A stretch of 64,000 nt of DNA. Origin: Bradyrhizobium sp. SSBR45G. Lineage in GTDB: Bacteria; Pseudomonadota; Alphaproteobacteria; Rhizobiales; Xanthobacteraceae. The translations under genes and the position numbers were made by a program. The DNA is taken from contig NZ_BSCT01000009.1 of the NCBI RefSeq assembly GCF_030159255.1, positions 1 to 64,000 of the forward strand, given 5' to 3'. The notes under the pieces were generated by a model. It had not been told where the DNA came from. It did no database searches and saw only the letters and a list, made by a program, of their open reading frames with translations. The stretch's first letter is position 1. Each line of letters begins with the position of its first letter. This document shows positions 46,046 through 54,556 of the stretch, piece after piece.

Positions 46046-46216
46046 TCACTCCTCCTCGATACGGATCTCAGCGTCGCTGAGTGCCTCCATGATCCGTTCG
46101 ATGTCCTCGGATTGGACTTTGCTGCCTGGACAAATCGCGTTCAGCTCGTCGAACGTGATCCAGCCCTTTTGCTCGCCGATCTCGATGGCACGGCGGATGA
46201 TCTCCGAGACTTGCAT
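46046..46216 (-). CDS. Stand-alone sigma-70 region 1.1 domain protein (56 residues)
   Basis: The minus strand encodes MQVSEIIRRAIEIGEQKGWI, TFDELNAICPGSKVQSEDIE, RIMEALSDAEIRIEEE. This matches region 1.1 of housekeeping sigma factors in order: helix, G(x)3-4GW/YIT, (D/E)LN, P, D-IE-I, L--(A/G)I-I-EE. In RpoD, region 1.1 keeps free sigma from binding DNA and mimics nucleic acid in the polymerase channel. As a separate protein it could modulate RNA polymerase, but this is inference. ATG at 46216 has GGGAGATCAG upstream. Too short for standard gene finders. Confidence 0.8.
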   Translation of the reverse strand: MQVSEIIRRAIEIGEQKGWITFDELNAICPGSKVQSEDIERIMEALSDAEIRIEEE

Positions 46217-46379
46217 GCTGATCTCCCGATGAATGGCCCCTCATAGATAGGGATCGCGCTTGCGATGACGCCAGACGCTTCAGCGGGCTCGAGCCGCTAT
46301 CCGCATCGGCGCATGACGAGACGGAGAAACCGGTGCTAGGCTGGCGTCGACGATACAACCGCCTCGAGACACTCGCCCC

Positions 46380-47246
46380 ATGATCGCAGCTCGCGCGCTT
46401 GCTCTCATTTTGATGCTCTATCCCCTCGGGGCAGGATCAGCAGCCGCCGCCTCGACCTCGCCGGCTGAATTCCACGCCAAGGTCGTCGAGCTCTACAGCT
46501 TCGAGCCGCACAAGCTGGACCGCGCCGCGATGCAGGCGAAGTCGGCTCAGCTCGATCAGTTCTGGACGATGGCAAAGGCCGATCCTTCAACGACCTTGCC
46601 GCAGCTGCGGCGCGAGCTGGACACTGCATCGAACTCAGCGTTCTTCTTCTACGACGGAGCCAAGCTTCTGCTCACCCTCTCGACGGACCGATCCGACCAG
46701 GCGATTGCGCTGCGTGCGATCGCCAAGGCAGATTTGAGGGGGATCCAACCGACCGACTACGTCAGCACCGTGCACCAGCTTGCGGGCGCAGGACTCGATG
46801 CGCGCGAGGCTGCCTTCCAGATCCTTCCGTTTCCCGATCTCAAGGTCTTCTTTCCCCAGCATTCCCTGACGCTCGGGCAGGACTTCGCACTGATCTGCAT
46901 GCTGTTTCCAATGGAGGAGAAGCTGTTCGTCCCAGACCTGATCGAGCGGCTCGGGCGCGAAGCTGATGTCGACACTCAGAAGTCGCTGCTGGTGGCGCTC
47001 TGGTACGCCGTCACGCCGGCGGCAGATGCTGCCCTGCAGTCCTTCGCCGACAATCCGCACAACAACCCCGACGCCGTCGCCTTGACCAAGACGCTGCTGG
47101 ACCGCGCGAAGACGATCGGCTCTCCCAGCTCGACACCGATAGAGGCGCTGCGGGAGGATCGGCGCAAGGTCATGCAACGTCCCATCAGCGATGAGGCCCT
47201 GATCGAATTCGACGAACTGACCTCGAAGATCCGCGGCGGGTCGTAA
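46380..47246 (+). CDS. Secreted hypothetical protein, helical
   Basis: The 288-residue product has a signal peptide (MIAARALALILMLYPLGAGS) and a helical mature region with HEAT-like features (SDQAIALRAIAKADLRGIQP; TQKSLLVALWYAVTPAADAA). No cysteine or lipobox. I cannot assign a family. Divergent from the small sigma region 1.1 gene across 163 bp. ATG at 46380. Confidence 0.72.
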   Translation: MIAARALALILMLYPLGAGSAAAASTSPAEFHAKVVELYSFEPHKLDRAAMQAKSAQLDQFWTMAKADPSTTLPQLRRELDTASNSAFFFYDGAKLLLTLSTDRSDQAIALRAIAKADLRGIQPTDYVSTVHQLAGAGLDAREAAFQILPFPDLKVFFPQHSLTLGQDFALICMLFPMEEKLFVPDLIERLGREADVDTQKSLLVALWYAVTPAADAALQSFADNPHNNPDAVALTKTLLDRAKTIGSPSSTPIEALREDRRKVMQRPISDEALIEFDELTSKIRGGS

Positions 47247-47291
47247 CCTCCCGCCGTGCTCACCATCCTGCTGCGGCATTCGCTGATCAAC

Positions 47292-47335
47292 GGTGGGCAC
47301 GCTGCCGCCGTGGTGCGGCGGCTGCTTTGCCCACC
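47292..47335. repeat. Family D repeat
   Basis: GGTGGGCACGCTGCCGCC and GGCGGCTGCTTTGCCCACC flank a short centre, between convergent genes. Confidence 0.82.
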
Positions 47336-47356
47336 CGACGGCACCTGCGACTGACG

Positions 47357-48436
47357 CTACCGCGCCAGCACCTCGACCTCGCCGTCGACGCCGTTGACGA
47401 CGTTGAAGGAGCGCTCGAACACCTTGCCTTCGTATTTGGCGATGGCGCGGTAGTCGCCTTCGGACAGCACGACCTTGGGGAAGGCGCCGACCGATTCCTT
47501 GATCACGTCGCCGCCGGGGTTGATGACCGACCAGGCGGTGTTGGCGAGCGCCTCGCCGCCCTTGTCGGACACGAGCTTCAGGGTGATGACCGCGGCGCGG
47601 TGGGTGACGGTGACGTCGGTCAGCTTGCTGGCCTGGACGCGGATGTCGGAGCGCACCACCGCGTTGGCGTCGCCATAGTTGGAGACGATGTAATAGGTGC
47701 CCTCCGGGAGCATCAGGATGTCGCCGGCGGCGACGTTGGGCACCACCGGCGGGCGCTCGCGGCCGTCGAACTGGCTGCCCTTGTAGATCGCAAACGAGAT
47801 CTGGTTCTGCGGGATCTTGCTGCTGCCGACCCGGCCCTCGAGGCGCAGGCCGCCGGCCGGCAGCAGGAACGCTTCGCGGTCGGTCTCCGCCTTCAGATTG
47901 ACCGTCCTGACCGCGCTGACCAGGCCGAGCGCGACGTGGACGACGTAGTTGCCGGGCGGCAGCACGATGTTCGGCGTGGGACCGCGGTCCTCGCGCAGCA
48001 TCTTGAAGGCGCCGGTCTCGTCGGGCCGGTCGGCGAACACCCGCCAGACTAGGCCACCATTGATGTTCGGCAGATCCTTGCCGTAGCGCGCCGACAGCGA
48101 CAGCACGCCCTGATTGGGCGCCGCCGCGGGCGGCGGGGCAACCGGCGGGATCGCGGCCGGTGCTCCGGGCGGAATGGCCGCGACCGGTGGTCCGGGCACG
48201 GCCTGCGGCAGCGGCGGCGGAACGGGACCAGCGCCCGGCCCCGAGGGCGGAGCCAGGCTGACCGCGGCGCCGGGATCTGGGACCGAGGCCGGTGGAACCG
48301 GCGGCGGACGATCGCTGAACAGCTGGGCTGACGCCGGCGACACCGCGAAACAAGCGAGCGGACACGCCAAGGCGAGCGCGAGCGATAGCCGCCCGCTGCG
48401 CCGGAAACCGATGGATCCGCGACCTGTCGTCATCAT
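47357..48436 (-). CDS. Secreted Pro-rich protein with beta-sandwich-like repeats
   Basis: The 359-residue product has a signal peptide (LSLALALACPLACFAVSPASA), a Pro-rich linker (about residues 40-105) and a beta-rich region. That region repeats a pattern of PGNYVVHVALG, LPEGTYYIVSNYGD and LSEGDYRAIAKYEGK, which suggests two or three carboxypeptidase-regulatory-like or PEGA-like modules. Probably located in the periplasm or at the surface. ATG at 48436; function unknown. Convergent with the gene at 46380. Confidence 0.75.
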   Translation of the reverse strand: MMTTGRGSIGFRRSGRLSLALALACPLACFAVSPASAQLFSDRPPPVPPASVPDPGAAVSLAPPSGPGAGPVPPPLPQAVPGPPVAAIPPGAPAAIPPVAPPPAAAPNQGVLSLSARYGKDLPNINGGLVWRVFADRPDETGAFKMLREDRGPTPNIVLPPGNYVVHVALGLVSAVRTVNLKAETDREAFLLPAGGLRLEGRVGSSKIPQNQISFAIYKGSQFDGRERPPVVPNVAAGDILMLPEGTYYIVSNYGDANAVVRSDIRVQASKLTDVTVTHRAAVITLKLVSDKGGEALANTAWSVINPGGDVIKESVGAFPKVVLSEGDYRAIAKYEGKVFERSFNVVNGVDGEVEVLAR

Positions 48437-48702
48437 CCTGCTTTTGACCGAAAACGCGGCGAATTCAAGCCTCTAAAGAACGGGCATGGGGGCAACTGCA
48501 CCCCGGCGCGCGGCTTCGCCGCAGGCTTGCGCCCAGCCACCCGCGCCGCAGCCATGCGCGGCTCAAGACCTTCAAATCGGCGGCATCGGAGGCGCCGGTC
48601 AGCCGGCATAAACAATGCTTCTGCTAACCTGGCAACCGGCTGCGAGCGTGTCATGACCCGTTGACCTGCCCGTTGCACAGTTGCGCAAGTGTGGAGACGA
48701 CA

Positions 48703-49731
48703 GTGCTGGACATGTTGAAAGGACGTCGCCAGAGCGGAACCGAAGGCGCCGATATCGGTCTTGGCACCATCCGCAAGCCGGTCATCGGCCTTGCGCTCGG
48801 CGGGGGCGCCGCCCGCGGCTTCGCCCACATCGGCGTGATTCGAACCCTGATGGCGCATGGCATCGTGCCCGACGTGGTGGTCGGGACCTCGATCGGTGCC
48901 GTGGTCGGTGGCGCCTATGCGGCCGGGCAGCTCGATGCGCTCGAGGAATGGGCGCGCAGCCTGCAGAAGCGCAACGTCCTCGGCTATCTCGACATCCGCC
49001 TCAACGGCTCCGGCCTGATCGGCGGCGAGAAGCTCGCCGCCCTGCTCGAGGCCTCGCTCGGCCGCGTCCCGATCGAGGAGCTGCCGATGAAGGTCGCCAC
49101 CGTGGCGACGGAGATCCGCACCGGGCACGAGATCTGGCTGACCCATGGCAGCCTGGTCGACGCGATGCGCGCCTCCTACGCCCTGCCCGGCATCTTCGCG
49201 CCGGTGCTGATCGGCGATCGCTGGCTGGTCGACGGCGCCATGGTCAATCCGGTGCCGGTGTCGGCGGCACGGGCGCTCGGCGCCGAGATCGTGATCGCGG
49301 CGAATCTGTCGAGCGACGTGTTCACGCATTCGACGACGATCTATTCGCATGGCCAGCCGGTCGAGGTGCCGGAGACGGTGATGGAGAGCACGCCGCCGAA
49401 ACGCCGCTTCGGCAAGCTGTTCTCGCCCGAGCGCGCGGTGAAGCGGCAGTTCTTCGGCGGCGGCGGCCGGCCAGGCATCTCCTCGGTGATGGTCGACGCC
49501 TTCAACATCATGCAGGACCGCATCACCCGGGCACGGCTTGCCGGCGACCCGCCGGACCTGCTGATCTCGCCACGCGTCGGACAGATCGGCTGGTTCGACT
49601 TCCACCGCGCAGCCGATCTCATCGCGTTCGGCACCAGGGCGGCCGAACGTGCGCTGGATTCGATTCACGAGGCGATCGGCCAGCCGACCACGGCAGGCGC
49701 GCCTGGCAGCAGCGGGACTACGCCGTCTTGA
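48703..49731 (+). CDS. Patatin-like phospholipase (RssA type)
   Basis: The 342-residue product has the patatin motifs: glycine-rich LALGGGAARGFAHIGVI (oxyanion hole), VVGTSIGAVVGGAY (GxSxG nucleophile) and WLVDGAMVNPVPV (DGA aspartate). It is a Ser-Asp dyad lipid hydrolase acting in the cytoplasm or at the inner membrane. The GTG start at 48703 follows GGAGA by six bases; ATG at 48712 is the alternative. It converges with the CBS gene, whose stop overlaps by about 14 bp. Confidence 0.9.
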   Translation: MLDMLKGRRQSGTEGADIGLGTIRKPVIGLALGGGAARGFAHIGVIRTLMAHGIVPDVVVGTSIGAVVGGAYAAGQLDALEEWARSLQKRNVLGYLDIRLNGSGLIGGEKLAALLEASLGRVPIEELPMKVATVATEIRTGHEIWLTHGSLVDAMRASYALPGIFAPVLIGDRWLVDGAMVNPVPVSAARALGAEIVIAANLSSDVFTHSTTIYSHGQPVEVPETVMESTPPKRRFGKLFSPERAVKRQFFGGGGRPGISSVMVDAFNIMQDRITRARLAGDPPDLLISPRVGQIGWFDFHRAADLIAFGTRAAERALDSIHEAIGQPTTAGAPGSSGTTPS

Positions 49732-50146
49732 TGTACTGACGCAGCGCTTCCTGCTCGTTCTCGTATTCCTGGACGCGCCATTTGACGACGTCGCCGATCG
49801 AGATCAGGCCGACGACGAGGCCGCCTTCGATCACCGGCAGATGGCGGAACTTGCCATTGGTCATCATCTCCATGATGGCCGCAACCGTGTCAGCCGGCTT
49901 GCAGCTGACGACGCGGCGCGTCATCACGTTCGACACCGGCTCAGTCAGCGCCGCGGCGCCGCGCTCGCCGAGCGAGCGGACGATGTCGCGTTCGGAGAGG
50001 ATGCCCTCCATCCGGGTCCCCGACATCACCAGCACCGCGCCGATCTTGCGGTCGGCGAGCAGCTTGGCGGCTTCGGCGAGTGTGGTCTGGGATTCGACGC
50101 TCTCGACCTTGTGGCCCTTGGTGTCGAGGATCGCACGTACTGTCAT
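49718..50146 (-). CDS. Two-CBS-domain protein
   Basis: The 142-residue product is a pair of CBS motifs: residues about 8-62 (LAEAAKLLADRKIGAVLVMS) and about 75-130 (VAAIMEMMTNGKFRHLPVIE). CBS pairs bind adenosine nucleotides or similar ligands to sense energy status. With no enzyme domain attached, it probably acts on a partner protein. ATG at 50146. Its end overlaps the convergent patatin gene. Confidence 0.92.
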   Translation of the reverse strand: MTVRAILDTKGHKVESVESQTTLAEAAKLLADRKIGAVLVMSGTRMEGILSERDIVRSLGERGAAALTEPVSNVMTRRVVSCKPADTVAAIMEMMTNGKFRHLPVIEGGLVVGLISIGDVVKWRVQEYENEQEALRQYIKTA

Positions 50147-50434
50147 TGCTCGTCTCCTTGAGAGGCCGGTGCGCCTTCTTGAGCGAGGCGTCGTTGCGGC
50201 CGATGCGTGCAGCAGTTTTCAGTCAAGCGCGTGTCTAATCAACAGTCTGGCAGTGCAAAGGATCCAACTTTCCGGATCTCGCTCAGGTTGCATTGCCGTC
50301 GGCAGGCCGGGCGTTGTTCAAGACGACTGGTCTGAAAAGCCGCCTGCCTTATTTGCCCGGAATCGTGCCCCGGTTGCATCACGCGCAAATGATGAATGAA
50401 ATCCGGTGCGCCCGCAAGCGCAGGAATGCGGCAA

Positions 50435-51289
50435 CTAACTGTCGACCGGCTCGGACGGCAACGCAGGTGCAGCATCATCACGCACATGCGGGATCGGATC
50501 GAACAGCGCAAACAGGATGAGGCCGGCGGCGAAGCCGCCGATATGCGCCTGCCAGGCGACGCTGGCGCCGTCGGCACCGGGCGTGAGGTCGAAGGCGCCG
50601 AACACGATGTTGACGCCGAACCAGACCGCGAGGAAGCCGAGCACCCGCGGATTGCGCATCGCACGCGACAGCGACAGCGCGGGCACCTTCGCGGCAGCCT
50701 CGGCATCGCCCCGGCCGAACGAGAGGAACCCGCCCTTCACGAAGGCAAAGCGCATCGCCGCCGCCATCGCGCCGGACACCGAGGCCGAGGCGCCGATCAT
50801 CGGCGCCAACGCATGCTCATGGGTGACGAGATGGGCGAGCGCGCCGGCGGCCGCCGTGACCGCCATGAACAGATAGAACCTGAGTGCGCCGAAGCGGCGC
50901 GCCAGCGCGCTGCCGAACGGCAGCAGCCACAGCACGTTGAAGCCGATATGCGCCAGATTGGCATGCAGCAGCGAGTAGCTGACGAAGGTCCAGATCTTGG
51001 CCGGCGTGCCGCCGGGAAACGCGCCGTCCAGCAAGGTCTGGTCGTATCGTTTCGGGACGAAGGCGAACAGGTCGATGATCCAGCCGTCCCACTCCTCCGG
51101 CAGCAGCACGCGGAGGTGGATGATCGCGATCAGCACGACGTAGGCGGTGAGCGCGCCCGGCAGGTTCAGAACCGGCTCTCGCGTTTCCTGAAGCGGCGGA
51201 TCTGGCGTGAGGTCTGACGGGGAATCCAAGGGAACGCACGCCTTCGACGAGAGGAACAGACCCGTCAGATAGGCGGCTTTGACGGCCAT
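50435..51289 (-). CDS. Rhomboid-family intramembrane serine protease
   Basis: The 284-residue product has six to seven membrane helices, HANLAHIGFNVLWLLPFG (helix 2 His/Asn), IGASASVSGAMAA (S172 in a GxSG-type site that reads SVSG) and WQAHIGGFAAG (H249). Rhomboids cut membrane proteins within the bilayer. The catalytic Ser/His pair is present, so it is probably active. ATG at 51289 gives an N-terminal hydrophilic extension of about 40 residues; later starts are possible. A terminator-like hairpin precedes it. Confidence 0.85.
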   Translation of the reverse strand: MAVKAAYLTGLFLSSKACVPLDSPSDLTPDPPLQETREPVLNLPGALTAYVVLIAIIHLRVLLPEEWDGWIIDLFAFVPKRYDQTLLDGAFPGGTPAKIWTFVSYSLLHANLAHIGFNVLWLLPFGSALARRFGALRFYLFMAVTAAAGALAHLVTHEHALAPMIGASASVSGAMAAAMRFAFVKGGFLSFGRGDAEAAAKVPALSLSRAMRNPRVLGFLAVWFGVNIVFGAFDLTPGADGASVAWQAHIGGFAAGLILFALFDPIPHVRDDAAPALPSEPVDS

Positions 51290-51349
51290 GTGCAAGCGCA
51301 CACATGCAGAGTTGATGTGCGGCCCCATGGCTCGGGTCAGGCGGGATCT

Positions 51350-51390
51350 GAGAAAGAAAAAGAGGGAGGGTTCTGAGAAAACCCTCCCTC
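51350..51390 (-). terminator. Terminator-like hairpin in the rhomboid leader
   Basis: Read on the minus strand: GAGGGAGGGTT, loop, AACCCTCCCTC, then TTTTTCTTTC. The 11-bp stem and T tract meet rho-independent criteria. It lies 61 bp or more upstream of the rhomboid start on the same strand, so it would end a short transcript or attenuate that gene. Confidence 0.7.
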
Positions 51391-51593
51391 GCAAGATCGC
51401 CGGTCTTTTTGTGCGTCCGGAGAGCCCGGGGTTATGTCCCCACCCCTCCCCGTCGCGACGACCGAACTCATTTGACGCTCAACGTGTTCGACGCCCTGTG
51501 TCTCTCACCCACGTCGCGGTGGACCTTCCACCTTCCGGCCGCGACCTGATGAACGTTTTCTTAACGATCCCGCGGCCCAAGCCAAGCACATCG

Positions 51594-51608
51594 TTAATTT
51601 AACCTTAA
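51594..51608. promoter_or_regulatory. CtrA-type box upstream of the PAS protein gene
   Basis: TTAATTTAACCTTAA matches TTAA-N7-TTAA exactly and is followed by C, as in the extended consensus. It lies 149 bp before the start of the gene at 51757. Confidence 0.6.
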
Positions 51609-51756
51609 CGCGCGGAAGACGCGGACAAAGCCGGCAAGATCACACCATCGGCATGGACGCTGCACAGCCCCTCCTGCGACAACAAACCAGGGAGGCGCCT
51701 GGACGAAAGCGGGACAGCGATGTCCTGGCGACGTCGAGGGCGCGAGGGGTCTTCAG

Positions 51757-52314
51757 ATGAAACATCCGTCCAATCGCGAGCTCTTCGCCTATTGGAACGC
51801 CAGGCGCGGCCATGCCAAGGCGCCGGAGCGTCACGATTTCGAGCCGTCGGCGGTGCGCGAACTGCTCGGCGACATCTTCGTGCTGTCCTGCGATGCCGAC
51901 AGCGGCTTTCCGTTCCGGATGGCCGGCACCCGGCTGTGCGCCCTGCTCGGCGGCGACGTCAAGGACAGGAGCTTCCCGGCGCATTTTGCGCCCGATAGCC
52001 GGCGCGAGATCGAGGAGATCACCGCTGTCGTGTGCGAGGAAACGCTGCCGGCGATCGCCGGCGTCAAGGCGCAGGCGCCGGATCACACGACGGCACATTT
52101 CGAACTGCTGCTGCTGCCGTTCGCCAACCGCGCCCACGAGCCGATCAGCCTGACCGGCCTGCTCGCCCCGTTCGAGACGCCGCAAGGCGCGCTCGGGCCA
52201 TTGGAAATGGTCTCCTGGCGCTACATCCACCCGCCGGCCGAGCCGATCGTGCCGCGCGCGCTGCGCAAGCTCGCGCTCGCCCGCGGCCTGATGGTCTATG
52301 AGGGGCTGCGCTGA
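51757..52314 (+). CDS. PAS_5-domain protein
   Basis: The 185-residue product starts MKHPSNRELFAYWNARRGHA and contains PSAVRELLGDIFVLSCDADS and FRMAGTRLCALLGGDVKDRS. This is the PAS_5 type, common in alphaproteobacteria and resembling the N-terminal domain of the GGDEF-EAL protein at 40121-42637. It has no output domain, so it likely works through protein contacts. ATG at 51757. A perfect CtrA-type box lies upstream. Confidence 0.85.
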   Translation: MKHPSNRELFAYWNARRGHAKAPERHDFEPSAVRELLGDIFVLSCDADSGFPFRMAGTRLCALLGGDVKDRSFPAHFAPDSRREIEEITAVVCEETLPAIAGVKAQAPDHTTAHFELLLLPFANRAHEPISLTGLLAPFETPQGALGPLEMVSWRYIHPPAEPIVPRALRKLALARGLMVYEGLR

Positions 52315-52430
52315 TTGTGGCCTACATCGGCCGGGCGCGCGCAGCGCCCGCCGAGAACAACGCTCCCGCATGACGCTTCGCGCGGCCTGCGGGATCCAGG
52401 CTCAGCTCCCTCGCCTCCAGGTCCCTCGCC

Positions 52431-53414
52431 TCATTGCGAGCCGGTCAGCGGCGCGATCGGACTGCCGTCGGGCGCAAACGCTGCGACGTGATCCGAGATG
52501 ACGAAGGATCTGAGATCGCGCCCAACGACGAGAGGACCTTGGTAGGTCGTCCGCGTGCGCGCGACCAGCGCATCTTCAGGCACGTCCTGCGCGGGCTTCA
52601 CGGTCGCAAACACGATGTGCGAGTAGACCGCGAGCTTCGGCTTCGCCTCGCTGAAGATCTTGCCGGCGTCCTCGGGCGAGGTGTGGTGGTCCTGGATGGC
52701 ACGGTAGTTCGGATAGGATGTGAGCAGCTCCGGCTCGATCACAGCCACCTCGTGGACGAGGAGGTCAGCGCCTTCCGCCGCCTTCTCCACGCGAGGATCG
52801 GGCTTGGTGTCGCCGGACAGCACGACCTTCTTGCCGTCGAACTCGACGACATAGCCGAGCGCCGGCTTGATCTTCTCGCCGTGATTGACCTCGATGGCGC
52901 TGACCCTGACGCCGTTGCGCTCGTAGACGACGCCCGGCCCGATGTCGGTGGCGGCGAAGGCAACGCCCGCCGGCGGATAGTTCTCGTCATCGATGCGGAT
53001 GCGGATGTCCTCGGAGAAGGCTTTGGTGAGATTCTCCGTCATCGCGACCGTTCCCTTGGGTCCGAACACGACCATTGGCCCCTTGCGCGAGGCCCAGGGC
53101 GTGCCGATCCAGCCGCTCAGCCACATGTCGGGCAGGCCCACCACGTGATCGGAATGCAGATGGGTGAGGAAATGCGCGGTGATGCTGCCGAGCGGGACGT
53201 TCTTCTGGAACAGACGGATCGTGGAGCCACGTCCGAGGTCGAACAGGAGCCGCTCGGGTCCGGCCTCGATCAGGGTGGAGGCGCTGAAGCTCGACAGGCG
53301 CGGCGTCGGCGTGCCGCTCCCGAGCAAGGTCACCTTCATCTCGGCCGCCGCGGCCGGCCACGATCCGACCGCTGCGCAGACCACGACCGCCATGGCGCCC
53401 ATCACGCTCCGCAT
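52431..53414 (-). CDS. Secreted metallo-beta-lactamase-fold hydrolase
   Basis: The 327-residue product has a signal peptide (MGAMAVVVCAAVGSWPAAAA) and the metal motif THLHSDHVVGLPD (H85, H87, D89, H90). It also has LSGDTKPD and KLAVYSHIV, which would supply the bridging aspartate and last histidine. It resembles arylsulfatase/RNase Z-like members acting on phosphate or sulfate esters, with export to the periplasm. ATG at 53414 places the signal peptide first. Substrate unknown. Confidence 0.88.
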   Translation of the reverse strand: MRSVMGAMAVVVCAAVGSWPAAAAEMKVTLLGSGTPTPRLSSFSASTLIEAGPERLLFDLGRGSTIRLFQKNVPLGSITAHFLTHLHSDHVVGLPDMWLSGWIGTPWASRKGPMVVFGPKGTVAMTENLTKAFSEDIRIRIDDENYPPAGVAFAATDIGPGVVYERNGVRVSAIEVNHGEKIKPALGYVVEFDGKKVVLSGDTKPDPRVEKAAEGADLLVHEVAVIEPELLTSYPNYRAIQDHHTSPEDAGKIFSEAKPKLAVYSHIVFATVKPAQDVPEDALVARTRTTYQGPLVVGRDLRSFVISDHVAAFAPDGSPIAPLTGSQ

Positions 53415-53610
53415 GAATGTCTCTCCCGTCTTCAAGGGTGTCATTGGCGCGATGCCGCGCGTGGCCGTTCTATCAGCATGGATTGGCGCTTGTCACAGGC
53501 CGTGGCAGAGAGCCGGCGGAGCGCACCGTAACGCTGAATTAACCGTGCAGCATTTACTTTCGTTGCTGGATCGTCCGGCCCTGTTAAGAGCCGGCTTTGA
53601 GTGGCGAAAC

Positions 53611-54225
53611 ATGGCGTTGCCGAACAAAAAACAATCTCTTCCGGCCGCCGAGGAGCGCCGTCGTTTCCAGCGGGTGAAGGTTCATCTGCTCGGCCGCTAC
53701 ATGTTGCCGGACCGTCGCGAGTTTCCCTGCCAGGTGATCAACATGTCGCCCGGCGGCCTGGCCCTGCTGGCGCCCGGCATCGGCAATGTCGGCGACCGCG
53801 TGATCGCCTATCTCGACCATATCGGCCGCGTCGAGGGCAAGATCACCCGCATCATCGACAACGGCTTTGCGATGACGATCGGCGCCACCGCGCGGAAGCG
53901 CGACAAGCTCGCCGCGCAGCTGACCTGGCTCGCCAACCGCGACATCCTCAACCTGCCGGAGGATCGCCGCCACGACCGTATCATCCCGCGCAACCCGATC
54001 GCGGTGCTGACGCTCGAGGACGGCACCAAGATGACCTGCCGCATCATGGACATGTCGCTGTCGGGCGCGGCCATCGCGGCGGAGACGAGACCCCCGCTGA
54101 AATCGCTGGTCATGCTCGGTCGCGTGCAGGCGCGCGTGGTCCGCAATCTCGAAGGCGGCTTCGCCATCGAGTTCATGCATCCGCAGCTCGCCGAAACGCT
54201 CGAAGAGAGCGTTACCGCGCGGTAA
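53611..54225 (+). CDS. Tandem PilZ-domain c-di-GMP receptor
   Basis: The 204-residue product has two PilZ domains. The first shows RRRFQRVKVHLLGRYM and INMSPGGLALL; the second shows RRHDRIIPRNPIAVL and MDMSLSGAAI. Both keep the R-x3-R and (D/N)-x-S-x2-G c-di-GMP binding motifs, so both can likely bind the messenger. The GGDEF-EAL protein at 40121-42637 is a possible partner. ATG at 53611. Confidence 0.93.
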   Translation: MALPNKKQSLPAAEERRRFQRVKVHLLGRYMLPDRREFPCQVINMSPGGLALLAPGIGNVGDRVIAYLDHIGRVEGKITRIIDNGFAMTIGATARKRDKLAAQLTWLANRDILNLPEDRRHDRIIPRNPIAVLTLEDGTKMTCRIMDMSLSGAAIAAETRPPLKSLVMLGRVQARVVRNLEGGFAIEFMHPQLAETLEESVTAR

Positions 54226-54556
54226 AGCCGAAGCCCCCCGAAATCCCGCAACTTCACGGAGTGCACGGCGTCCGCCACCGCGGGCGCCGTGTGGCGTTCG
54301 GCCATCGCACGTGGCCTCGGACGCAGTTAACATGCGTTCGCTGAAGCGTGGCCGGGCCTGCAAATGCAGCGGTCTGCGGCTTAACGCACAGCCTTTGATT
54401 CAACTCCGATCGATTCAAATTTTAAGCGAATTCGATTCAACAATAATGCGAATTATCGCCTTGTTTGAATTGGGTTTTCCTCAAATCCATCGTGGCGATT
54501 TAGCGGCAGCGAAAAACCTTTGTGAGACACATGGTCCCAACAAAACGGGGGCCAAA
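54226..54556. other. AT-rich promoter spacer, no gene
   Basis: This 331-bp spacer has an unusually AT-rich stretch at about 54395-54490 with repeated GATTCAA words. It presumably drives the cysteine-peptidase gene. No protein-coding gene is convincing. Confidence 0.5.

Larger units (their letters stand above)
51290..51756. other. Spacer with regulatory structure between rhomboid and PAS genes
   Basis: This 467-bp spacer holds a terminator-like hairpin reading leftward (51350-51390), an 18-bp sequence shared with 55232-55249 (51437-51454) and a perfect CtrA-type box (51594-51608). No protein-coding gene is convincing. Confidence 0.6.
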
